A stretch of DNA of 64,000 nucleotides. It comes from Phascolomyces articulosus. Lineage: Eukaryota > Mucoromycota > Mucoromycetes > Mucorales > Lichtheimiaceae. The stretch lies in contig JAIXMP010000059.1 in NCBI GenBank assembly GCA_025677815.1, positions 84,601 through 148,600 of the forward strand. Reading direction: 5' to 3'. Below are positions 11,447 through 22,208 of this stretch, one piece after another. The notes under the pieces are model-generated. The model was not told where the DNA came from. It made no database searches and saw nothing but the letters and a program-made list of their open reading frames with translations. A program made the translations under genes and the position numbers. Position 1 is the first letter of the stretch, and the number at the start of each line of letters is the position of its first letter.

Positions 11447-14400
11447 TTACGTACCATGCAAAAAAGTTGATGATGGCGAGACCAAACGATAAATTTGATC
11501 CAGTTCGAAATGACTGGTGGTAGTTGCTGTGGTAGTTGTGGATGCTGATGGGTTGTAGGGCGGGAGAAGTTTCTTGTCGCTTGAAAAAATAGTTGTGACC
11601 ACAGCTAACCCAATACCGGTTGCGCCAACAGCATCTCTGTTTAAAGTAGTATATCCGGCTAATACTGCTGGACAGTTACTGTTGTTGCATGTAAGCGCAC
11701 CATGCGAGTTCTTTTTTTGTTTTTTTTCCATCTTTGAGTATAGTTGCGGGCAGTAGACTGAGTGGTTGGAAACAAAATACGCATATCTGACTTGACATAT
11801 GTTCATTCTGCAAGGCAACTGTTGTTGATGTGCGGTGTGCCTTTCGAAACCTCTTGCCCCCTCTTCGGGGCCTTCCTTTCAGAAAGGTATTGAAACCCAT
11901 CCCTGTAAGACCAATACTATTAATTCACGTGTGTAAGGTTAGCCTTAATCTTGAAATGATATCAAAAAGGATAGATTCAAAGAATTGAACACATTTATCA
12001 ATAGAATAATAAAAAAAGACTTACAGCATCATTACTTTTAATTGCTTTCGATGGTACGGGAGTTTGGCAGCACATGATTTTTTAACATATTCACGTTCCT
12101 TCCGGGCTAGCTTGACATAAATATTATGACTCGCCACGTACTAATGTCGATGTTCGTTCATAGCTGCTGGGCAATAGTAAAATTCACGAAGAACATTTTT
12201 TACAGAAAGTCGTACCTATTATATATATACAAAAAAAGATTGAGCTATCATACTATTTTCCAAAAATATATAACTTTTAGGATGACTACCTTTTGACACC
12301 GCAATAATTCTTCTGGGTCGATGATACCAGTAAAAGAGCATGACTTTAATTGTTCCTCAGCAAGAACAACCTTCTTATTTCTTTTTCGCTATTGAAATAT
12401 TGAAAGAGTACAATACTCAATATATTAATGGTTACTTTACTTTTTACTTTTTATATATCTTCAGTCACCAACCTTTTTACGCTTTTCCCTCCTTCTGGCA
12501 AACTTCCTGGCAAATGGCTCTTCGTGTACTTGTTCGTTTGTTATTGAAAATGGTTTTGGTAATTTCAGATCTTCAACTGAAAACGCTGTCTTCATAAATT
12601 TGATCTCATTATCCAGCATTATCCGTAATTTTTCCAGTTGGTCATTTTTTAAAGCATCATCTGTCAATGATATAAAATCAACTTCATGACTTGAATGTAT
12701 AACCCAGTTACAATGCATTTCCTCAAACTGCTCGTGTTGCTGTTGTAAATCCTGTGATTTGCTTTTTTCGTCAGATACATCATGTTTCATATCAGGCTGT
12801 TGTTTTTCAACAACGTCTTGTTCCGTTTTTCCAGTATCTTGCATATTATCAATAATTTGGAGCTGTCGTTGTTGGTGTTGTCATTGCTTGTTGTACAAAT
12901 CCACATGGAAGCGTATATTGTTGTTCGTTAATGGAACTGTTTGAGATAACACTACATGGCCATAATCTGTTGCTCCATATACACATTTGTTCATATCAAG
13001 TTTAGAAACATCAATATTTGCTGAAATATCTTCATGTTGCATTCTAGTTGGTGTTGGTGTTGTAGGTGGAACAGAAGAGGGCGGATCATTTTTTCCATAA
13101 TGATTAACGGCCTATTGGTAACATAAGGAGCTTAATAAAAAACCCAAAAAAAAAGATTAAACAATACAAGAAAAACAATCAAGATAACCACTTACTTTGT
13201 TCAACTGATATTTCATACTACGAAAGTCCTTGATTTTCCTTTGCGCAAGCTTGAGCAAACTATTCGCTTTCCTCTTCTCTTGGACATCATCTTTTAGTTT
13301 TTTGCTAAGTAGTTGTTTTACTTTGCCCTTGCTTTTCTTCAATTCGTCCTTTGCAGTTTGCCATGCTTTGGTTGCTTGCCCTGCTTGCTTTTTCAATTCA
13401 ATTTGGGTTGTTTGTAGCTCCGTGATTGATCCTTCTACAGATTGCAGATCCTGTTCCAACTGACTTTTAGATTTTCCTGCAAGGTGAGGGAGGATGTTGA
13501 CATAACTGCTCTTCTTGCTGTTACGTTTCTTCTTTTGTCGTTTCTCGTATTCTGATATAATTGGTGTGTGATTGTTTTTGATCGTGCCTAGTAAGGACAC
13601 TGTCTTGTCAGGACGAACCACCATCCGGTTGGCAAAAACCATCTTATGCATATCACACAATTTCTTGACCTTCGTGTGGTCGAAGAAAGACCACCACATA
13701 GCGTCCCCATCTTTGCGAGCAGCAGATGAAGTAATTGGTTTGCCACTTCCAACAGGGGTAACTTGAAATGGACCTTGAGGAATACCATATTCATGTGGCG
13801 TTAATGTTTCATATATGATGGCCGGGTTTATAGCTATGGTATGAATCTTGTGAGGAGGAACATCAGGGGAGATATCTTGAATATAATCATTGTACCCAGC
13901 AGCCATCAAAATCGCATTTCCTAATATGATGAAAGGCAACTGTGTCAATAGACACATGGATTCTGAATCAGGTGTGTATGATAGCAATTGATTTGTTATA
14001 AGCTTGATTGTCTCTACTTCATTTGCTTTGAGTGATTTGTTATGGCTTGTTTTTAGGATTTGTTCATCGGTTAAATTGCCAGCACGATCAATTTTTTTGC
14101 TTTTTAATAGTGCCTTGATCACACCTATAAACATTTCAGATAATCTTTAGATTCTATAACTTAAGGAACATTTTCATCAAATAGAATGATTTCATTTAAG
14201 TATTGTATTACCTTCCAGTGCTCGAATACGTCCTGTACTTGTATCCTTTGGTTGTTGTTGCTGCTTATCAGTCGCTTTTTCGACCTTTTTACTTCATCAT
14301 CTTTCTCTCCTTCTGTTTCTTCCGCTTCATCTGCCTCTTTTTCCCATTTTTCGATTATATCACCGACACCAAGAGTTTTTGCGTCTTGAACAGCAGACTA

Positions 14401-16004
14401 TATTGATATAGGTACAAGTACAATAAATAAGTATTTTTTTACGTCGATAATAAAACTGCACTAACTATGAATTACCTTAGGTATTTCCGGTGTCATGCTC
14501 CTCTCTTTGTCATTGGGATATATATTGGATTCATCTCTCTGAAGAGTTGTTAGTAAGTCATCTAAATCATTTAAAAGTAATCAATATGGGCAATACCTGG
14601 TCTGGATTCTTCATCAAAGATTCCAATTTATGTATACGTTTTTCACACGAGTGTATCCGTCTGTGGTACTTTTCTTTGTTGCTTTCGTCGGATTGAGTTT
14701 TTTTCTGATGCCTTTTAATTTGATGACGTTCATGCTGGATCTTTGACTTGATTTGCTTTCGAGATAGAGTTTTGGATGGTTGGACCATGTCATCAGATTG
14801 TTGCGTCTCATTGATGTCTAGCATTTTCTTTGCCACGGCCTTCATTGCTTTCTTTACACGTTCCACATATATAGCTTCACGTGTTGGGGCGAGATGAAGT
14901 CGTAAAAGAACGCGAATAACTTTTCTTTCTACACGCTTATAGATTGCTGCTCCTTCCCACATGTTTTTGAAGCTTGTACTAAACTCCTTGATGCCAGATG
15001 CTATAGTAGTACTTATGCCTTGCGGTATGGAGGGAAGGTTGCAGTTTTTGAACGTTAAATCATACCAAAAAGGGTGATTCGGGTCGTTTGTGCTGTTCTT
15101 TTTATCCCCGAGATGATATGATTGTATGTGCTGGAGGTGGTTGTCATAAAACAGACTTTGTAGATCACTGACACCAGTCTTTGATTTGTATACTTTTTCA
15201 AGTTTCTCTTTCAATGAAATGTTCGATTTTGCAATCATAACCTTCCCTTTTTCATCCATAGGTCTTTTATCTCGTATGGTAAAAGACGCTGGGAATATTT
15301 TTAACATTTGGAAGCCAGATTGTTCTATTTTTAATTGAGCATTGTCATCCTTGATAGTGATTTGATGCTGAGCAACTTGCATAAGGTTATTCTCACCAAA
15401 ACGCTGATGTTTGAGACAGCTGTTGTGGTATGAGCTGCAGCTTGACTGATCGCTTTTGTACATGTTCATGAGACACGTCTTCCCGTAAAATGCTGTTGAT
15501 CCCAATGATTGAGCTTGTGCGTTTGTTTTTATCATCAATCTTGTCTTCGTCGTTGTTGTCATTTTTAGAGGATTCTGTTGCTGTCCCTGTTGTTGATTTG
15601 GTTGTAGAAGCATTATCTTTAAATTCATTGTATAGTTTTTCATAATAATTTTTTTTGATCATCTGCCAGGTGCTTTTAGTCGTCCTCTCTAAAGTCTTGT
15701 TGATTTGTCTGGTGGTTCGATCTATTCCATGTCGTTGTTTGGTTAATTGTGCTACCATTTCCATTGTACCTTTAGGACAATTAATTTTCTTTTCCAGAAA
15801 AATAGCAAACTCGTCCTTGGTGTATTTTGATGCATTTTCATGGACGATCTCCTTAAGCTTTTGTTGTAATACTTCATTTAGTAATTTGGTAATTGTTTCT
15901 TTGTCAGCCTTTGATGTTTTTGTGAATTTCCTTTTTCCTGTCTCCAAAGATCCCTCTTCAATCAGGGTTGCAGCTTGCTGTGGTGTTGCTGTTGAAGTCG
16001 ACAT
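11447..16004 (-). pseudogene. Fanzor-like (eukaryotic TnpB-related) RuvC / zinc-finger nuclease gene, broken
   Basis: Exons joined by phase: 16004 through about 15393/15643 to 14597, then 14538-14476, 14397-14212, 14124-13196, 13111-12473, 12388-12290, 12215-12025 and 11916-11447. Introns are 58-108 nt and GT-AG. The N-terminal half is basic and helical and not recognised. A coiled-coil-rich section near 13200-13500 is followed by a possible RuvC-I Asp (VYGATDYGHVVLSQT). A long helical bridge comes next (KLARKEREYVKK), then IGLTGMGFNTFLKG, then QNEHMSSQICVFCF (zinc-finger CxxC with an upstream Glu). The second Cys pair is CNNSNC, followed by LNRDAVGATGIGLAV (RuvC-III Asp). That order is typical of TnpB/Fanzor. 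Defects are TGA at 12881-12883, TAG at 12141-12143, a frame change in the A-runs complementary to 11712-11727, one near 14260-14290 and one near 15400-15640. Known Fanzors are RNA-guided DNA nucleases, but activity here is unlikely. Family assignment rests on the C-terminus. Confidence 0.68.
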
Positions 16005-16972
16005 TTGGATTCATATTACAATGTGAGTGATGTGAGGAAACAAAAAAAAAGTTTAGAAGAAAAAGCGTGTCGCGTGTTTTCGCGTTTTACCCCACAATTT
16101 AAAAAATAATATTCCGAAATTTATAAACAATTGCTCCTTTTGATGAGAAGTATTATTTAGGAGTTAATAGTTTTAATAAATATATTCACACCTACAGGAT
16201 CATTACTTACAATGAAATAGGCTGTATATAATAATGTACACATTCACTGTGATGTTTAGTAGCTGCAATGGATCGATGTGAATATGTAAATTATTTAAAT
16301 ATTAATTGGATGTAAAGCAGGTTGTTATTCATCCCCGTCGCACCTGGATAAGTTATAGAAATTTAAAATTCATCAAATGTAACAGGAAATGAGTACATAC
16401 ATCTATTGTAGCAATAAGGAAATTGTAATGACGAGTTTTATTCTATTATATATTCAGTCAAGGTTCTCCTATTTTGGATGAACATTGGTATTTAAGCATT
16501 TTGATACCATATATAAAGCAACAACACCTCTCTTCTCTTCTTTTCTCGTCATATAAAATTTTCGTCCTATTGATCTAGTTTCGCGCTGATTTCGTCTTTA
16601 TCATAACTCGAGTATGTGAAGGAACAAGAAGTCTATTTGGATTTAGGATAATTTATAGTTTATTAATGGGAATAATATCCATATAGTTATTTAATTCGCC
16701 TTATTGTTTTGTATCGCTCGTTATCAGCCTTTATCTTTTATTGTCATCGTTGTATCTCTGCTGTTGCAGTCGCTTTATCTCTGTCCTCTTATTATATTTG
16801 GGTATGGATCAGCCGTTTATTTATTCTGTAGTTATTAATTTAGTGTGACAGTCTAACTGTACTATCACTAAAATAATGTAATTAAACTTTTGATTGGGCT
16901 CACTATATCAAAATATTATTGGACGAGAAAACACATTTTTTTTCACCTTTTCTGCTTTAACTAAATACTTCA
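16005..16972. promoter_or_regulatory. Divergent promoter region between Fanzor-like gene and importin gene
   Basis: About 970 bp without a coding frame. A CG-rich patch near 16064-16092 (GTGTCGCGTGTTTTCGCG) lies 60-90 bp upstream of the Fanzor-like start codon. A TATA-like string (CATATATAAAGC) is near 16508. Neither is proven functional. Confidence 0.4.
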
Positions 16973-19900
16973 ATGGAAGTGGATCAAGCTCAAAAGGTAA
17001 TTTTAACCAACGTTTTCTCTTTTTAAATCTTTTATGCTTTCTGTTTATGAAAAAAAAGTGGGTTATTTTGGTTACATCAAGAAATTTTAGTTGATTGAAG
17101 GGCTTTACAGCGCAAGTGGCCCAGGTATAGCGAAAGAAATCCAAGAGCAGCTATTGGCCATTCAACGACAACCTCAAGCATGGCAAATCGCGTCTCAATT
17201 GCTTTCCATTGAGGTAAAATTCCTTTTTTTTTTCCACATAAAGTAGAAGCTGCTTTTTTTTTTATCTCCTAGGAAAAAGTATATAAGCTCACATTGCAAA
17301 GTAGTCAGATCAATGTCGGTTCTTTGGTGCACACACGTTCCAAGTAAAAATAGCACGCGATTGGTATGCTCCACCTATATATATATAAAATCAATGGAAT
17401 GTGGATAAATAATATAAGGTTATTTTAATTAGGAACACATTCCCAGAAGAACGTATTGAATGGCTTCGTGAAGAATTATTGTCATGGATCGTTCGATCGT
17501 CCACAGGACCTCTTTTTATCACAACAAAACTTTGTCTTGCTGTAAGGATATATATGAACATAGAGGATTCTTCATTGATCCATAGATAAAGATAATGGGT
17601 GAGAAAATAATACTTATATATTATTCGTTTATAGCTTATTACATATGCATTTCATACCATTCCCCAACACTGGAAGAATTTTGTTGCTGCATCTGTCCAT
17701 ACAATGCAAAATGGTGCACAGACCCTTGGTATTCAGCCGAGCAATATCAGCATGACGATCTTGGAGTTTTTAACATTAGTTCCAGAGGAAGTGTCTAACA
17801 CAGAGATCATTGGGGGAAAGAGGTATTTATAATATTTAGGATAATTTCAATGGATTGCATTTCCACTGAAATAGACTGACTTTTTTGTTGGATGATTTCA
17901 GAGCACAAGTGCTACAAGAATTAAAGGATGGTATACCATTGGTGCTATCCACATTATCTTCATTTCTCATAACGACGAGTAGCGATACGGATGTGGATGT
18001 CATCGTGCAGCAAAAGGCACTTGGCTGTTTACAGAGTTGGATTCAATATGGTGTTGATTTTGAGTAAGTGGATATTTGATTACCTAAATGAATTAATTTA
18101 TTTGTTCTTACTTTGTTTTGATTTGTCTAATCCATCCTATTGCTTTGCTTATCATTGATGAACAAAAAAAAAAGAGAAGTTTACCTTCTTATTCGACAAT
18201 CAATGCTATTTCTCGGCAACGAACAATTATTTCGAAATGCGGCGGATGTTCTCTTGGAAACAATGCAACAATCATCCTATGCCAAATACAATACGTTACG
18301 TAACGATTTGCTCGAATGTTTTTCATCTGACGAAATGAGATTGAAACTTACAAATTGTATTGCAGGTATTTAGTTTATATACTGTATGAAACAGTCATAA
18401 AAAAAAAGGTGGTGTTAAACTCTCTCTGAATTTTATATATACAAAAATATAGAAGAAGATGATGAAGTGGGAATTCTACTAGCTAAATTGCTTACTGGAT
18501 TTGGAGAAACCTTTACCGAGTATATCTCTGACCATCTTGCTGCTCCCAGCATGATTGCATTATTGAATATGATTATGCAATTGACCGATTTTCCTGGGTA
18601 TTTTCCTACAGATCAAGAAGTAAGTGAGATTCCACTTAATTTCTGGTATGTACTACAAGAGACATTGTTTGATGATGGGATTATTCCTATCCGACAACAA
18701 GTTTCCATCGTTACCGATGCAGATGATGATGTGGTAGTAGATCGAGCAACAACACATTCTGAACATATTGCTTGGATACGCCAATGTGGAGAAACGGCGA
18801 TGGCTGTTTATCGTGAGCTCGTTAGTGTAATGAAGCGAAAAGCTGCATTTCCAGAAGATTCGATTTGGCAATCATGGCCCAAAGGTGCGTAATTCTTCAT
18901 TTATACACAATGAAAAAGCAATGGGATGATAAAGTAATCAATAACTTTTCTTTAAAACAATTTATGGATACAGATATTAAAGAGAAGTTTAGACGCTGTC
19001 GTCGAGATTTGGGTGATACAATGATTAATCCATATTATGTATTGCGAAATGAATTATTGGATATTTTACTCAATCATACATTTACTATATTGAATCAGTT
19101 AAACAGCTCACGGTCCCAGCTATTGACGGTAAATATTTTTAAAACGAAGCATGAGTAGAAAACAAAGGCGGAGCCCTATTTTAGCACCAGGCTTGATTTA
19201 CAAAATCTCTATTTTATTCTTTCAGGACCTTGAAGCAACCATGTTTTGTTTAAAAAGTATTTGTGAAGAAATACCACCCGATGAAAATACATATATTCGA
19301 GAATTTTTTGGACCCAAAGTACTTGGACGATTACCTACGAATGGGGATTTTCGATTACAAAATACAACTTTATTGTTAATGGGTTCATTAGCTGAATGGC
19401 TAAAATTACATCCAGAGTTCCTTCCACCTGTGATGAATTACATTGTTCCGTGCCTTAGCGTTCCTCGATTATCCATGTCTGCAGCTAGCGCATTTTCAGA
19501 TATATGTGATACATGTAGAGAATCGTTGACAGATGAATTGGAAAGTCTTATGCATGTATACAATGCTATGGCCAATTCAATGATTGAGGTGAGTGAATAT
19601 TTTATCTTGGATCATGGGGATTTAAATTAAATTAATACTGATAATAAATTATCTTATAATATAGTCCAACATTATGCAAAAAGTGGTAGAATCTGTTGCA
19701 GATGTTATCCAAGTATTATCTCCAGAAAGAGCCATTGCTCCACTTATGGTAAGAAAAAACAGTAGAATGAGGAGGGAGGAAAGGTAATATACGAAACCAA
19801 GAGAAACTGAACAGGCAGTTTACTTTATTAGGCATTAGCCGGTGATATTCTTCAAGGCGTCGGAAAAGCACTCAACGCTATTGAGGATGCATCTATAGAC

Positions 19901-21483
19901 TCTCGTGAAATTATCCTCGCCCAATTACAATATCTATCTGCCTGCTGTCGCGGTATTCAATCTCCCAACGATGATTATCAATCATTATCAGCTCGAAACT
20001 CAAATTACGATAATTTCGCCAATGGACAACTTGAAACCTTGTACGCCAAAGTGGATGGTTTTCAACAATTTACGTCAGCCATTTATTCCTCTGTTCAACA
20101 AATAGCTACAGCTTGGCGAGATGATGAAGAAATTATGAAGGCACTTACTCATTTTATCGAAGCAGGTGTACGAGCCATCAATCCATTATTGACGTTATCA
20201 TTTGACGATTTAATTGGATTGATTATTACAAGCTACCAGGCAACCGGATTTGGATGTTGGTTACACACAGCTACATTGATAATAACTGTTTATGGTGGGC
20301 ATGAAGCAAATTATTCTCGATTGTGTAATTTACTTGGATCGTTAACTGAAAGGACACTTGGTTTTATTGGTTCCATTGAAGGTATAGAAGAGTTCGTACA
20401 TGAAATATTTAGAGGAAACTGGAGGCATAGGGTATTTACAATTGACTCGCTTTTATAATTTCTTTTGTGTTATTACTAATAGATATGGAACAATTTCCAG
20501 ATGTTGTTGATAATTATTTTGAATTATTATCAAGAGTAAGTTTGAATGTGGTAAAAATAATTTATGAACTTGACTGATATTTTATTATTTTAATTTGTGT
20601 GTGTGGTTTTGTATTAGATAATTGGAAGATGCCCTATTGTATTCTATCAATTACCGAGAGAAATGATTAATACTATATTTTTATTTGCCATCGCTGGTAT
20701 GGGACTTCAGGAGCGACTTGCTTTGAAAGCTGCCTTGAACTTTATGGTAACTATATGGCTCTATAAGAATATACTAGTTCGAAAAAAGATTATTTCAGTA
20801 TATTTATAAGCTTGAATGCATTTTAGGCGGATTTTGTTGCTCAAGAATATGATGAGGATAGTCAATTGGCAGTAACGACGCATTCTTTAGTCATGAATAT
20901 GGGGTTGCAAATTATGGAGCGATTATTGGCTGTAAGTTCTTGAATCACATTTTCCCCTATAAAGATAAAGGAAGATCTATAGATAATTGGGCGTATCTAT
21001 TTAAGCATTTGAATCTATCTTAATCTGCTTTATTTTTTTCATTAGGGTATTGGTGGTCAGGTACCACGTTCATTCTCAGGACCGCTTGTTGATGTGCTAT
21101 ACAAATTAACTGGGCGCTATATTGAAGGGTGTAGACATTGGCTTAATCAATTACTTGCACAGGTACATTATTATTATTGGTCCCTTTTTTTATCTACAGA
21201 ATCTTTTTTATGATATCTTATACTGCTTTACTTTGGAAATGCTGCCAATAGGAGGGTTTTCCATCCGTATTAATTCAACAATCAGATAAAGACACATTTA
21301 TTAAAGGAGTTACCGGGTAAGAAACGGGTTTCTTTTTTGGCAAAAAAAAAAACCTAATTTATAACAATCAATTAATCATTTTTTTTTAGAACTCGATCAT
21401 TCAAGCGTTTCAAACAACACACACACGAATTCTCTATTAAATGTAGAGGTTTGAATAACACAGCATTTGGATCTGTTGCTTAA
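16973..21483 (+). CDS. Importin-13-like karyopherin-beta (nuclear transport receptor)
   Basis: Eighteen exons fit in phase: 16973-16996, 17091-17213, 17273-17363, 17433-17541, 17635-17822, 17902-18063, 18175-18365, 18453-18884, 18974-19128, 19226-19588, 19665-19748, 19832-20381, 20483-20535, 20618-20746, 20827-20931, 21046-21162, 21252-21316, 21390-21483. They give about 1011 residues, close to the size of importin 13. Signatures are the N-terminal importin-beta segment (QPQAWQIASQLL, RFFGAHTFQVKIARDW), FPGYFPTDQEVS followed by FWYVLQE (IPO13/TNPO3/Mtr10-type), HEAT-repeat helices throughout, and a C-terminal RG-containing tail. The family carries cargo through nuclear pores under Ran-GTP control. 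Exon 3 needs one extra base between 17315 and 17316 to stay in frame (SSQINV to RFFGAH), so there is either a real 1-nt deletion or an assembly error. Within the family, Pdr6/Kap122/IPO13 fits best by eye. Confidence 0.85.
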
Positions 21484-22208
21484 TAGGCAGCAGAAGGATG
21501 AAACGCTATCCTAGATTCTTCATTCTACATTTTACTCTTTTTCTACCTCACACTATTTTTTTTAATAAAGTCATGATTCTGCACATGCACTTCAACATTT
21601 CCTTATCCGGCCGACCTTTTTACAGCAACTATGGACTGGCCCTATTTTTTTTTTTTTTTTTTACAACAGTACATATGTCAAATACCATTTGGAAAAAAAA
21701 TACATGTATTTACCTTTTACCTTTTATCTTTTCGCTTTCTTTCAATAAATATATTATAGAATCCTCAGTTAGACTTTTTGATGTCTAAAACTATACATCT
21801 GGTAGATTTCAAATGAATTTTTACAACAAAATATGTTGCAGTTTATTCTCTTACATATCCTTAGTTTTCAATCGTAACAATAATTATAAATTTCTGTTTT
21901 GAAGAATATAATTTACTGTACCCGTCATTGACGTTTTATCCGTTAGTTCATACATCACTAACTAAAGGCCAAACCCAAGGTTACTTCATCCAGAGGAGAA
22001 ATAATACTTTATATATATACATATATGTATTATAAATGCAAAATGATTATACAAAATATACAAAGAAGTCATAGGATACAAAAAAATGGGATTGCTTGAT
22101 AGTGTGGGTATTTTTATAAACCAAGGTATATATGTATGAATAAATATGTATGAATAAGTATTATATATAAAAATTTACAATTAATGATATGTTAATAATA
22201 ATGAAACT
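21484..22208. other. Intergenic between convergent genes
   Basis: 3' flanks of the importin gene (+) and the LRR membrane protein gene (-). AT-rich with T runs (near 21648-21662). No gene or RNA seen. Confidence 0.55.

Noticed and set aside
12461..12844. Separate small gene encoding an acidic Gln/Glu-rich protein
   Set aside because: It is exactly in frame with the preceding exon (13111 onward) across a single TGA and is followed by a phase-correct intron, so it belongs to the Fanzor-like gene.
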